Positions 8,688 to 16,921 of a stretch of DNA of 64,000 nucleotides are shown here, piece by piece. Origin of the DNA: an uncultured Phocaeicola sp. (GTDB lineage Bacteria; Bacteroidota; Bacteroidia; Bacteroidales; Bacteroidaceae); NCBI GenBank assembly GCA_944320885.1, contig CALUJE010000001.1, forward strand, positions 186,001-250,000, given 5' to 3'. Under the pieces are notes generated by a model that worked only from the letters and a program-made list of their open reading frames with translations, made no database searches and was not told where the DNA came from. A program made the translations under genes and the position numbers. The number at the start of each line of letters is the position of its first letter. Position 1 is the stretch's first letter.

Positions 8688-9299
8688 CTATTCGAAAACC
8701 TTGAACTCATATCCCTGCTCAAGCAGCCACTCGATGGAGCGTGGAAGAGCATACTTGGTATTCTTTTCCGATTTGATAGAATCATGAAAGGTAATGATAG
8801 AGCCGTTTCGCACATACTTCTTAACCTTTTCGAAGACCTGTTCGCCGTTCAGGTGCTTGCTGTAGTCGCGTGTTACAAGGTCCCACATGATGATTTTATA
8901 CTTGCGTCTCAGCAGTTCATACTGTAGCCATCTCATGTGTCCGTGCGGCGGTCTGAAAAGGTCTGTCTGAATCAGTTCGTTGGCTTTTTCCGTATTGGCC
9001 AGATAGTTTTTCGTGAGCCATTCAAAGCCTCGTATGTGGTTGAACGTATGATTTCCCAGCCGGTGACCTCTGGCTTTCAGCATTTCAAATTCTTTCGGAT
9101 GCTTGCGCACGTTGTCGCCTACCAGGAAAAAGGTTGCTTTAATGTTATACTTGTCCAGTACATCAAGTACCCAAGGTGTCATCTGGGGAATGGGCCCGTC
9201 GTCAAAAGTCAGGTATACTGCTTTTTCTTTCGGGTTCATTCTCCAGATAGCTTGGGGATACATCCAACGAACAAGCTTGGGAGGTTGTTCTATAAACAT
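8688..9299 (-). CDS. NodB-type polysaccharide deacetylase
   Basis: A compact 203-residue NodB-fold (CE4) protein. Motif 1 YLTFDDGPIP holds the catalytic base and metal Asp, motif 2 GHRLGNHTFNH carries the two metal histidines (HxxxH), and motif 3 is RPPHG. Family members remove N- or O-acetyl groups from sugars in peptidoglycan, chitin-like chains or capsule. No signal peptide is evident; the N-terminus (MFIEQPPKLVRWMYPQAIW) is short and only weakly hydrophobic, so location is unclear. It lies 9 bp after the large DUF2723 gene, which suggests a shared role in envelope glycans, not proven. Confidence 0.88.
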   Translation of the reverse strand: MFIEQPPKLVRWMYPQAIWRMNPKEKAVYLTFDDGPIPQMTPWVLDVLDKYNIKATFFLVGDNVRKHPKEFEMLKARGHRLGNHTFNHIRGFEWLTKNYLANTEKANELIQTDLFRPPHGHMRWLQYELLRRKYKIIMWDLVTRDYSKHLNGEQVFEKVKKYVRNGSIITFHDSIKSEKNTKYALPRSIEWLLEQGYEFKVFE

Positions 9300-9308
9300 A
9301 GTTTTACA

Positions 9309-12300
9309 TCAGGCTCCCACTTGCACTCGTTGGCTGAAGCGGGCATATAAAGTTTCAAAGTCCTTGTTAAATTTGTCCATGAATGCAGGTTTCTGTTTCT
9401 CTGTCTGCATTTGTTTGATGATATCGTCCAGTAGGTAGAACTGAATGATGCAGTCTTTTGCATATCCGGCAAGGCTTGCATTGTCCATGCTCATATACCA
9501 GTTGATATATTCAAACGATTTCTTTCCTACAGCCTCCAATATCTTGTTGGCTGCATCTTCCTTGCCAAGCTGGATATAGGCTTTTGACAAGTCGAGCGCT
9601 CCGTTCTGGAAGTCATAAGGAACGGTCTCGTTTGGAATCATCTTGTCGCAGTATTGCAGAGCTTCCAGCGCCTTGTCGTTCTTGCCTTCCTTGATAAGCT
9701 GTTTTACCAGGATAGCAAACAAGCGGCGGTGACTGGTACACATACGCATGATATTTTCATCAAGATATACGTTCTTGTTGTTTATTCCACCGAACTTGAA
9801 CTTGTGCATCAGGTTGTCATACATCTTTTCGCTGTCTACGGCATATCCCTCGCCATATACTTGCGGATAGCCGAACTGTCTCCAGTCGAACGGAGTGATG
9901 CGGTATGCCAGACCTTCCTGAACAAAGAACGGATCGAGGCCAAGGAAGTTTCCCGGTCCTACGCTGATGGCGATGTAAAGCGGGCGTTCCCAGTTGGTAT
10001 TTGCCAGCATTTCGAGCATCATCAGTTCGCTCTTGTAAAGCGTACGTTTCTTGATAGGGATATACATCTTGTCGGGCAGACTGTCTTTGTATGCATCCGG
10101 AATCATCATTCCCGAGCGGCGGATAGCCTCCTTGTCGAGGGTGATGTGTACGGTATCGGTCGGGATGAAGTGCAGTTCTTCATCTTTTGAGCGTACCCAG
10201 TATTTCAGGATGTTTTTCAGTTCGAACGGATCGTCGCCATATTGCTTGCGTGCAGCTTCAGGGTGCTGTCTGTAAATTTCCTCAATCTGTTGTTTGACCT
10301 CCGGGCGCACGGTGATATATTCGTTCTTTCCGGTTACGAACTCGATGCGGTCCCAAGTGATAGGCACTGACGGTGATTCGTATGCCGGTCGTCTCATCTG
10401 GTCGATATACCAGTCGGTCTGCAGATAGCTGAGGTTACATACGCGTGCATCGGTGCGGAAGCCTTCCGTATCCTGGTTATACCACAAGGGGAAGGTATCG
10501 TTGTCACCGTTGGTAAAGATAATCGGATTTCCTTCTTCCTGAATACTGTTCAGGTAGTTCTGTCCGAAGTCGCGGCATACGTAGCGTCCGCTGCGGTCAT
10601 GGTCGTCCCATGTCTGACTGGCCATCTGTACGGGTACCAGCAGGCAGACAACCGATGCGATGGCTCCGGCAGCTGTTTCAGAAACTTTCTTTTTACGCAG
10701 GAATTCGGAGATGGCTGCTACTCCAAGTCCAATCCAGATAGCGAAGGCATAGAATGAACCGGCATATGCATAGTCACGTTCACGCGGTTGCAGCGGAGTC
10801 TGGTTCAGATAGAGCACAATGGCCAGTCCGGTCATGAAGAACAGAAAGAATACAATCCAGAACTGGCGGATGCCTTCCTGTCCGCGGTATGCCTGCCAGA
10901 ACAGACCGATAAGTCCGAGAATCAGCGGCAGACAGTAGAATACGTTGCGTCCCTTGTTGTTCTGCAGTTCTGAAGGGAGCTTGCTCTGGTCGCCTACGAG
11001 CAGGTTATCGATAAATGAAATACCGGTAATCCAGTTTCCGTGTTCCAGCTCGCCATTACCCTGAATGTCGTTCTGGCGTCCGGCAAAGTTCCACATGAAA
11101 TATCTCCAGTACATGAAGTTCACCTGATAAGAGAAGAAGAACTTCAGGTTTTCCCACATGGTAGGCATCTTCACCATTACGTTGTTTCCGCACTCGTCAT
11201 AGGGGATAAGCGTACCCTGTACGCCGCCTACCCATTCGCCGCGGTCGTTCTGATGTCCGCCAAACCATTGTTCATAGGCGGCTATATGTTCGGGAGCACT
11301 GCTGTGCATGCGGGGGAACAGCATGTTCTGTGCATATACATAGTCAGTCTTGTGACGTACCACTTCGTAGCTGTCTTTCTCTTCGGGATTTTCTTTCTCC
11401 TTACGTTGGTATACGGGAGCTCCCTGCTTGTCTACAGGCACGCAGTACTGTCCTTCTACTTCAAGTTTTACCTTTGAGTTATATGACGGTCCGTAAAGCA
11501 GTGGAGTATCACCGTACTGTTCACGTCCCAGATATTCACCCAGCGTAAAGATGTCCTCAGGTGAGTTCTGGTCCATAGGCGGGTTGGCCGATGAACGTAT
11601 CACGATAACGGCATACGAAGAATATCCGATAACCATCATGGTCATACAGAGAATAGCCGTATTGAGCGTGCGTGCGCTTACCATCAGTTTCTTTCCGAAC
11701 ACTCCCCACAGGCATGCAGCGATGAGGCCCAGGAATATGATACCGAATACTACGCTCGATGTTCCGTGTCCGAAGAAAGGAATACCTACCATGGCAATGG
11801 TAAGCAGGAATGCGATGCGGGCGCGTTTGGGGCTTTTGTAAGTATAGCTTTCGTAGATACTCCATACCAGAATGCAGAGCAGCAGGATGATATAGACAAT
11901 CAGTCCGCTGTTGAACGGCATGCCGAAGCTGTTTACAAACAGCAGTTCAAACCATCCGCCCACTTTTACGATGCCCGGAACGATACCATACAGCACAGCT
12001 GCCACAAGTACCATTGAGCCAGCCAGTGCAAGGAACGAGCCTTTCAGGTTGGCATCCGGTCTTTTCTTATAATAATATACCAGCACGATGGCAGGAATAC
12101 AAAGAAGGTTGAGCAGGTGGACACCTACCGATAGTCCGGTCAGATAAGCAATCAGGATGAGCCAGCGGTCACTGTGCGGCTCGTCGGCCACATCTTCCCA
12201 TTTCAGGATGAGCCAGAATACTACGGCAGTAAAGAGAGAGGAGTATGCATAAACCTCACCTTCTACGGCACTGAACCAGAATGTATCGGTAAATGTGTAA

Positions 12301-12689
12301 GCCAATGCTCCGGTCAGTCCGGCTCCCATGATAGTGATAAGCTTGCCGGTAGTCATGTTGTTCATGTCGGGGCATACCAGTTTTCTTGTGAGGTGTGTGA
12401 TGCTCCAGAACAGGAACAGGATACATCCCGCACTAAGCAGTGCCGACATGATATTGACCATGCGGGCTACATCAGAAGGGTCTGATGCAAACTGTGAGAA
12501 GAGGTTGGCCGTAAGCATGAAAAACGGTGCGCCGGGCGGGTGACCTACTTCCAATTTATATCCGGTGGTGATAAACTCGGGACAGTCCCAGAAACTGGCT
12601 GTCGGCTCTATAGTCATGCAATAGACTATGGCGGCAATGGCAAAAGCCAACCAGCCAACAAGGTTGTTGATTCTTTGGTATTGTTTCAT
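9309..12689 (-). CDS. DUF2723 multispanning protein, glycosyltransferase-like, with TPR-like tail
   Basis: A 1126-residue protein. The N-terminal third (about residues 1-360) has roughly ten hydrophobic helices and the DUF2723 opening: FWDCPEFITTGYKLEVGHPPGAP, with acidic residues in a loop after helix 1 as in GT-C glycosyltransferases such as protein O-mannosyltransferases. More helices lie around residues 610-700 (LNQTPLQPRERDYAYAGSFYAFAIW). The C-terminus is soluble and helical with TPR-like repeats (ALEALQYCDKMIP, LSKAYIQLGKEDAANKILEAVG). A lipid-linked sugar donor and protein or glycan acceptor are plausible but unproven. I chose the ATG at 12689: a longer frame to 12731 would begin inside the -7 box at 12729-12736. 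It heads the set with the deacetylase and queG. Confidence 0.85.
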   Translation of the reverse strand: MKQYQRINNLVGWLAFAIAAIVYCMTIEPTASFWDCPEFITTGYKLEVGHPPGAPFFMLTANLFSQFASDPSDVARMVNIMSALLSAGCILFLFWSITHLTRKLVCPDMNNMTTGKLITIMGAGLTGALAYTFTDTFWFSAVEGEVYAYSSLFTAVVFWLILKWEDVADEPHSDRWLILIAYLTGLSVGVHLLNLLCIPAIVLVYYYKKRPDANLKGSFLALAGSMVLVAAVLYGIVPGIVKVGGWFELLFVNSFGMPFNSGLIVYIILLLCILVWSIYESYTYKSPKRARIAFLLTIAMVGIPFFGHGTSSVVFGIIFLGLIAACLWGVFGKKLMVSARTLNTAILCMTMMVIGYSSYAVIVIRSSANPPMDQNSPEDIFTLGEYLGREQYGDTPLLYGPSYNSKVKLEVEGQYCVPVDKQGAPVYQRKEKENPEEKDSYEVVRHKTDYVYAQNMLFPRMHSSAPEHIAAYEQWFGGHQNDRGEWVGGVQGTLIPYDECGNNVMVKMPTMWENLKFFFSYQVNFMYWRYFMWNFAGRQNDIQGNGELEHGNWITGISFIDNLLVGDQSKLPSELQNNKGRNVFYCLPLILGLIGLFWQAYRGQEGIRQFWIVFFLFFMTGLAIVLYLNQTPLQPRERDYAYAGSFYAFAIWIGLGVAAISEFLRKKKVSETAAGAIASVVCLLVPVQMASQTWDDHDRSGRYVCRDFGQNYLNSIQEEGNPIIFTNGDNDTFPLWYNQDTEGFRTDARVCNLSYLQTDWYIDQMRRPAYESPSVPITWDRIEFVTGKNEYITVRPEVKQQIEEIYRQHPEAARKQYGDDPFELKNILKYWVRSKDEELHFIPTDTVHITLDKEAIRRSGMMIPDAYKDSLPDKMYIPIKKRTLYKSELMMLEMLANTNWERPLYIAISVGPGNFLGLDPFFVQEGLAYRITPFDWRQFGYPQVYGEGYAVDSEKMYDNLMHKFKFGGINNKNVYLDENIMRMCTSHRRLFAILVKQLIKEGKNDKALEALQYCDKMIPNETVPYDFQNGALDLSKAYIQLGKEDAANKILEAVGKKSFEYINWYMSMDNASLAGYAKDCIIQFYLLDDIIKQMQTEKQKPAFMDKFNKDFETLYARFSQRVQVGA

Positions 12690-12728
12690 TAAAAACTGCA
12701 GTTTAATTAAAATACTTTCATTGAGGCA

Positions 12729-12736
12729 CAAAGATA
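12729..12736 (-). promoter_or_regulatory. Bacteroidetes -7 box (TATCTTTG) for the DUF2723 operon
   Basis: Reading leftward, TATCTTTG matches TAnnTTTG exactly, 40 bp before the ATG at 12689. It excludes the alternative start at 12731, which would overlap the promoter. Confidence 0.55.
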
Positions 12737-12871
12737 GAAAGAAAAGTAATTACATGCCATATTGTCCCCTTGTAATCTGTTTTTGATAAGTTTATTTAAG
12801 ACTAAACGCAATAATAGTTCTTTTTTGAGGTGTCTATATCCGGTGATTGATTAACCATAGTTACCCACTTT

Positions 12872-12918
12872 ATTGGCGACCAAGGCCCAGCACGCTGGGA
12901 GTTAAGGCTCAGTAAATG
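12872..12918. repeat. Intergenic palindrome cluster, family B copy 1 (2 x 22 bp)
   Basis: Two units: TTGGCGACCAAGGCCCAG and GCTGGGAGTTAAGGCTCAG, spaced 22 bp centre to centre. Each is an imperfect palindrome around CAAGG or TTAAGG. The ends are diverged (about CTTTATTGG and CAGTAAATG) but still roughly inverted. Other copies are at 28671 and 54312. Confidence 0.75.
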
Positions 12919-12970
12919 CCTCTTTTAGTAAAAGGTAAACGGCTTCTTATCAATGAATTAAAGCATACGA

Positions 12971-13011
12971 AAAAAGTACCCGTGCTCTCTCCGGAAAGCA
13001 CGGGTACTTTC
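12971..13011 (-). terminator. Terminator after the zinc-type ABC genes
   Basis: A perfect 14-bp stem pairs AAAGTACCCGTGCT (12973-12986) with AGCACGGGTACTTT (12997-13010). On the minus strand it is followed by a T-run, as expected for the operon ending at 13064. A second hairpin lies between it and the gene at 13020-13050 (GCACGT..GCTTTT/AAAAGC..ACGTGC), with its T-run on the plus strand. Confidence 0.8.
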
Positions 13012-13063
13012 TTTGCAGAGCACGTGTGCTTTTCTGAAAAGCTTACGTGCCTTTTTTATGGAT

Positions 13064-13843
13064 TCATTCGGTGGTGTGCGTGTGGTGTTCGTGCGCTTTG
13101 AGTACACGGTGAGGCAGTTCGCCATGTCCGAGCAGGTCGATGGGGCAGCCCAGGTGCTTGTCTACCCATTCGGCCGAGATTTCCGTGTCGGGATGATAGT
13201 CGAGCGTGCGGTTTACGCAGGCGATGCTTTTTACAGAACGGAGAATCTCACCGATGTCATGACTTACCAGAATGATGGCGCAGCGATGATTGATTGCTTC
13301 AAGTATCTCGTAAAGTTTGGCTTCGAACCGTTTGTCGAGGTACGTATCCGGCTCGTCGAGAATCACCAGGTCGGGTTCTGATACGACAGCACGTCCCAGC
13401 AGGGCACGTTGCATCTGTCCGCCGCTGAGCTGGCCGATGGCGCGATGTTCCAGTCCTTCAAGCCCCATGTCGTGAATGATGTGGTCTACGCGTTCCTTCT
13501 GTTCGTCGGTATAACGTCTGAAGAGTCCTTTCTCACCGCACAGTCCCGACTGGATGACTTCTCTCACCGAGATGGGAAAAGCCTTGTCTATGCGGTTGTA
13601 TTGCGGCAGATAGCCAATCTTGATACTGTCGGAAGGCTGTCCGTCCTTGAAAAAGCGGAGACTTCCGCCAGCAGGTTTCAGCAGTCCGAGTATGATTCTT
13701 ACAAGAGTAGTCTTTCCTCCACCGTTGGGACCGATAATGCCCAGGAAGTCATTCTCGCGTACGGTGAGGTTTACGTCGGTCAGCACCGTCTTCTTGTCGT
13801 AGGCTGCCGATATGTTGTTCAGTTCGAGTATCGGCCTATTCAT
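13064..13843 (-). CDS. znuC: Metal ABC transporter ATPase (ZnuC-like)
   Basis: The 259-residue protein is a complete ABC ATPase: Walker A GPNGGGKTTL, Q-loop IGYLPQYNRID, signature LSGGQMQRALLGRA, Walker B LVILDEPDTYLD and H-loop LVSHD. The ribosomal pattern of ZnuC/MntB-type metal importers is clear, and the C-terminal tail is histidine-rich (GHGELPHRVLKAHEHHTHTTE region), which suggests metal sensing or binding. Its start overlaps the end of the binding-protein gene by 8 bp, so translation is probably coupled. The expected permease (ZnuB) gene does not follow; downstream is only a terminator. The metal is inferred to be zinc from the partner's His-rich loop; manganese is possible. Confidence 0.85.
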   Translation of the reverse strand: MNRPILELNNISAAYDKKTVLTDVNLTVRENDFLGIIGPNGGGKTTLVRIILGLLKPAGGSLRFFKDGQPSDSIKIGYLPQYNRIDKAFPISVREVIQSGLCGEKGLFRRYTDEQKERVDHIIHDMGLEGLEHRAIGQLSGGQMQRALLGRAVVSEPDLVILDEPDTYLDKRFEAKLYEILEAINHRCAIILVSHDIGEILRSVKSIACVNRTLDYHPDTEISAEWVDKHLGCPIDLLGHGELPHRVLKAHEHHTHTTE

Positions 13844-14708
13844 GAACGAGGTTTTTGGTTATGTTGATAAGTTCCTGTTCCCACTCATAAGCCAGTGGGT
13901 TGATGAGCACCAGTTTTGTTCCCGTTTCCTGTGCGGCCAATGTGGCGTTACGGCTGTCGAATTCCTTCTGGATGAAAATGGTGCGGATGCCTTTCTGTCT
14001 GCACTGCTCGATGATTTTACGCATGTGCGCGGGCGACGGCTCACGTCCGTTCTCTTCCAGACACAGCTGTTCCATGCCGTAGTCACGCGCATAGTAGCTC
14101 AGTGAAGGGTGGTAGATAAGGAATGCCTTGTCGGCATTCTGTGCCAGCATGGCGTGCAGGGTGCTGTCGGTGCGGCAAATGAGGCTGTCCATTCTGCCGA
14201 GGCGCTCCGTATAGTAATTCGTGTTGGCGCTGTCTATACGGCAGAGTGCGTTGCAGATATTGCGTGCAATGATGCGTGCGTTAGTGGGTGAAGTCCATGT
14301 ATGCGGTTCCACGCCGCCCACGTGCACGTGTCCCTCGTGGTGGTGCGTGTCGCGTATAAGTTCTATACCTTCTGACGTGTCGAACACCTTCATCTGTGGT
14401 GCGTTGGCAGTCAGCTTGTCGGTCCATGTCTGTTCAAATCCGATATATCCTATCTTGAGCCATGCTTCACTTTTGGCAATGTCGAGCAACTGCCGTGGAG
14501 TGGGGTCGTATGTCTCGGGACTGCTTCCTTCGGGCACGATGCTTACCACCTTGAACTGTTCACCGGCTATCTGCTCGGTAAAGTAGCGCAGCGGTTCGAT
14601 GGTGACAACGAGCGTACGGGGCTCGTCGGCATTCTGTCTGTTTCGTGTCTGGCACGAGGCCAGTGTCAGGGTTATCAGTACGGCGATTAGTTGCAATGTT
14701 TGTTTCAT
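13836..14708 (-). CDS. znuA: Metal-binding lipoprotein of ABC importer (ZnuA/TroA-like)
   Basis: A 290-residue periplasmic solute-binding protein anchored by a lipid (MKQTLQLIAVLITLTLASC). Cluster 9 features are visible: TIEPLRYFTEQIAGEQ, VPEGSSPETYDPTP, a His-rich loop HHHEGHVHVGG followed by EPHTWTSP, a second ligand in IYHPSLSYYARDYG, and the C-terminal EFDSRNA segment. The His-rich loop is characteristic of zinc-specific members, hence ZnuA rather than a manganese protein. The start at 14708 gives a proper signal peptide; the longer frame to 14777 would contain the -7 box at 14738-14745. It precedes the ATPase gene with an 8-bp overlap, and no permease gene is present. Confidence 0.85.
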   Translation of the reverse strand: MKQTLQLIAVLITLTLASCQTRNRQNADEPRTLVVTIEPLRYFTEQIAGEQFKVVSIVPEGSSPETYDPTPRQLLDIAKSEAWLKIGYIGFEQTWTDKLTANAPQMKVFDTSEGIELIRDTHHHEGHVHVGGVEPHTWTSPTNARIIARNICNALCRIDSANTNYYTERLGRMDSLICRTDSTLHAMLAQNADKAFLIYHPSLSYYARDYGMEQLCLEENGREPSPAHMRKIIEQCRQKGIRTIFIQKEFDSRNATLAAQETGTKLVLINPLAYEWEQELINITKNLVHE

Positions 14709-14737
14709 ATCGTTGCGTTTGTAGTTATGTTTGGGTG

Positions 14738-14745
14738 CAAAGATA
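14738..14745 (-). promoter_or_regulatory. Bacteroidetes -7 box (TATCTTTG) for znuAC
   Basis: An exact TAnnTTTG match on the minus strand, 30 bp before the znuA ATG at 14708. It gives the two metal-transport genes their own promoter within the longer minus-strand run. No Zur-like dyad was recognised. Confidence 0.5.
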
Positions 14746-14816
14746 CGTATAAAAAACAGAAGTCGGTTACAGGACAAGACTTTCGCGCAATATTGCCTGC
14801 ATCATACTGTTGTGCA

Positions 14817-15470
14817 TTACTTTGTTGCGCGAAGTATTTCTCTCTTTCCGTTAGGAGGTCCCGGCAGGCGTTCTACCGTAAAGCCAGCGCCCTGCAGCAT
14901 GCGTCGCACAATGCCTTTGGCGCAGTAGGTGGTGAGAATTCCTCCTTCGTCGAGACACTGGTACAACCGCTCGAAAAGTTCGGGAGTCCACATGGCGGGC
15001 TGCTTTTCGGGAGCGAAAGCATCAAAGTAAACCAACTGGAAACGCATGTCGGGCAGCCATTGGGTGAAATCGGTCTTCACCTTGCGCAGGCTGAAGAAGG
15101 GAGTCAGCGCCGCTTCCTCTTCCCACGGGGTCTGGTGCATGCGGTAATAGTCGGCACTCCGTTCGGGACATATCTGTGCCGGATAGTCGAGCTGGCGCAG
15201 ACATTCCTCGCCGAGAGGGTACAGTTCCAGTCCGGTATAGCGGATGCGGCGTTTGTGAGTATCGGCATCGAGCAATGTAAGAAAAGCGTTCAGTCCCGTG
15301 CCGAAACCTATCTCAAGGATGTTTACCTCGTTCAGCGTGCAGTGACGAAGGCCCATGTTGATGAATATGTGTGCAGACTCCGTTGCGGCTCCTTTTACCG
15401 AGTGGTAATGTTCGTCGAGTTCAGGTACATAGAGTGTAGGGCTTCCGTCGTTGGTTATTTCTATGTTCAT
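14817..15470 (-). CDS. mnmD: MnmD-type tRNA (5-methylaminomethyl-2-thiouridine) methyltransferase
   Basis: The 217-residue protein equals the N-terminal methyltransferase half of MnmC without the FAD oxidase half, the stand-alone form called MnmD. SAM-binding motif I is ILEIGFGTGLNAFLTLL. The catalytic region reads VYFDAFAPEKQPAMW, followed by LTTYCAKGIVRRMLQGAGF and a C-terminal GPPNGKREILRA typical of DUF752. It methylates nm5(s2)U34 to mnm5(s2)U34 in tRNA. This is the same nucleotide thiolated by the MnmA encoded 7.3 kb away. It ends 108 bp before znuA and starts 12 bp after the DedA-like gene. Confidence 0.9.
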   Translation of the reverse strand: MNIEITNDGSPTLYVPELDEHYHSVKGAATESAHIFINMGLRHCTLNEVNILEIGFGTGLNAFLTLLDADTHKRRIRYTGLELYPLGEECLRQLDYPAQICPERSADYYRMHQTPWEEEAALTPFFSLRKVKTDFTQWLPDMRFQLVYFDAFAPEKQPAMWTPELFERLYQCLDEGGILTTYCAKGIVRRMLQGAGFTVERLPGPPNGKREILRATK

Positions 15471-15482
15471 GTTGCAAATGTA

Positions 15483-15947
15483 TTAGAAGAGCAGGCGCAC
15501 CACTCCTTCGGCAGCCAGCACGATGGAGATGTAGCGGAGCAGCTTGCCCAGTGTCATTGAAAAGAGAGTTATGGCCAGGTTGGCACGCATCAGTCCGAGC
15601 ACGATGGCAATGCCGTCGCCAATGATGGGCAGAAACGAGAAGAAGGCCATCCATGCGCCTCTTCCTCTGATAAAGCGTTCTGCCTTTTCGAGTTTCTTGG
15701 GATCTACCTTCAGCCAACGTTCGATGTACTCCATTTTCCCCAGATGTCCTATCCAGTAGCAGGTCATGCTTCCGGCCGTATTGCCTAAAGTGGCAAACAG
15801 AATGGTGAGTACGGGGTCGAGTCCCATTCTCACGAAGGCCACCAGGATGGCTTCGGAGCTGAAGGGAAGAATACTTCCGGCCAGAAAGGCTGCCAGAAAC
15901 ATGCCTATATAACCATAGTCGAGAAGAAATTGTAAAGCTACATCCAT
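15483..15947 (-). CDS. DedA/YqaA-family membrane protein
   Basis: This 154-residue protein has about four hydrophobic segments and SNARE-associated Golgi/DedA features: FLAAFLAGSILPFSSEAILVAF near the N-terminus and the GRGAWMAFFSFLPIIGDG re-entrant block. Its short length and the GNTAGSMTCYWIGHLGK loop fit the YqaA branch. DedA-type proteins are linked to undecaprenyl-phosphate or phospholipid recycling; that role is not shown here. I chose the ATG at 15947 (MDVALQFLLDYGYIG); a longer frame to 16058 lies inside the upstream gene and encodes polar, unrelated residues. It overlaps the stop of the upstream gene by 10 bp. Confidence 0.85.
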   Translation of the reverse strand: MDVALQFLLDYGYIGMFLAAFLAGSILPFSSEAILVAFVRMGLDPVLTILFATLGNTAGSMTCYWIGHLGKMEYIERWLKVDPKKLEKAERFIRGRGAWMAFFSFLPIIGDGIAIVLGLMRANLAITLFSMTLGKLLRYISIVLAAEGVVRLLF

Positions 15948-16918
15948 ATGTTCAGTATAAATAAGGCAACCAGCATGACAAGCAGTATGATGAGACTGAT
16001 AAAGCTCTGTTTGCTGCGTGTTACGGCAAAATACTGCCCGATAATGATGCTGCTGCACGTAATGGCCAGCGGAAGCAGCAGAGCGTGCAGGTGTGGCTGC
16101 AGGAACAGCATGAGCAGTATGATGGCTTCGGTTGTCATAATGTAAAACATGAATACGCGGGTACGTATTTTATCCTGATAGTTGTTTCCGGCATACTGGA
16201 AGGCACACCACAGGGTCATGAGCAGCATGGCGGCCAGATTTATCCACTCGCTGATGCTGATACAGCTGTAGTCGATGCTGCGGAAATCACTTATCTCCTG
16301 AAAAAAGACGGAAAACAGACTCCAGTCGCGTATATAGGATGTATATCCCAGCAGGAACCAGTAAGGGAGAATGAACCCCATGATTCCGGCAAACAGCGTA
16401 CGTACGGTTACGTTGTAGAGTCCTGCCTGCATGATGATGAACAGGGGCAGGAGCCATAACAGCTGAGGGAAAAACAGTGATGCGATGCCGTAAAGGAAAA
16501 ATCCCTGAAATGTCAGACTTACAGGCTCTATGCGCTGGTAAGTATGAAACAGAAAGAAGAAACTGCCCAGCAGCAGGCATACCAGGATATTGCCCGTCTG
16601 CAGCATGTGGGGCAGGAATATGACCGACAGCAATATGAATACTGACAGATATAACGTAGACGGCACGCGAATCACTACATGCCGGGTAACGGTGCCCCAT
16701 ATCATCCACATCGAAAAAATCAGTAGCAGGTATCCGCACAGGTTATAAAAGCGGAAGTATGGGTAGGCAGCCGTCAGCTTACGGATAAGGTGACTGCTGT
16801 CTGTAAGAGCATCGCCCGATTCCGGAGTGAGCAGCCAGTAAACGGAGGCTATAATAGAGGCAACGAGGAGCGGTATGCTCCCCGTTACCAGTTTATTCTG
16901 AAAGTATTTGCTGTTCAT
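15938..16918 (-). CDS. Polytopic membrane protein of unknown function
   Basis: A 326-residue protein with about nine to ten hydrophobic helices spread along its whole length, short loops and few charged residues. It has no motif I recognise; it may belong to one of the Bacteroidetes membrane DUFs (DUF6427-like is possible but I am not sure). It starts 3 bp after purD ends and its stop overlaps the start of the DedA-like gene by 10 bp, so all three are likely on one transcript. Conservation next to purD would be the best clue to its role. Confidence 0.8.
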   Translation of the reverse strand: MNSKYFQNKLVTGSIPLLVASIIASVYWLLTPESGDALTDSSHLIRKLTAAYPYFRFYNLCGYLLLIFSMWMIWGTVTRHVVIRVPSTLYLSVFILLSVIFLPHMLQTGNILVCLLLGSFFFLFHTYQRIEPVSLTFQGFFLYGIASLFFPQLLWLLPLFIIMQAGLYNVTVRTLFAGIMGFILPYWFLLGYTSYIRDWSLFSVFFQEISDFRSIDYSCISISEWINLAAMLLMTLWCAFQYAGNNYQDKIRTRVFMFYIMTTEAIILLMLFLQPHLHALLLPLAITCSSIIIGQYFAVTRSKQSFISLIILLVMLVALFILNIWM

Positions 16919-16921
16919 TGA

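Larger units (their letters stand above)
12690..13063. other. Gene-free interval of 374 bp
   Basis: No coding frame is credible here. It holds the promoter of the DUF2723 gene, one family B repeat (12872-12918) and two hairpins (12973-13010 and 13020-13050) downstream of the ABC ATPase gene. The stretch 12737-12871 shows nothing I can name. Confidence 0.7.

Noticed and set aside
12872..12918. Could the family B repeats be insertion-sequence remnants?
   Set aside because: No transposase fragment, no target duplication visible, and several unit copies are arranged in tandem.
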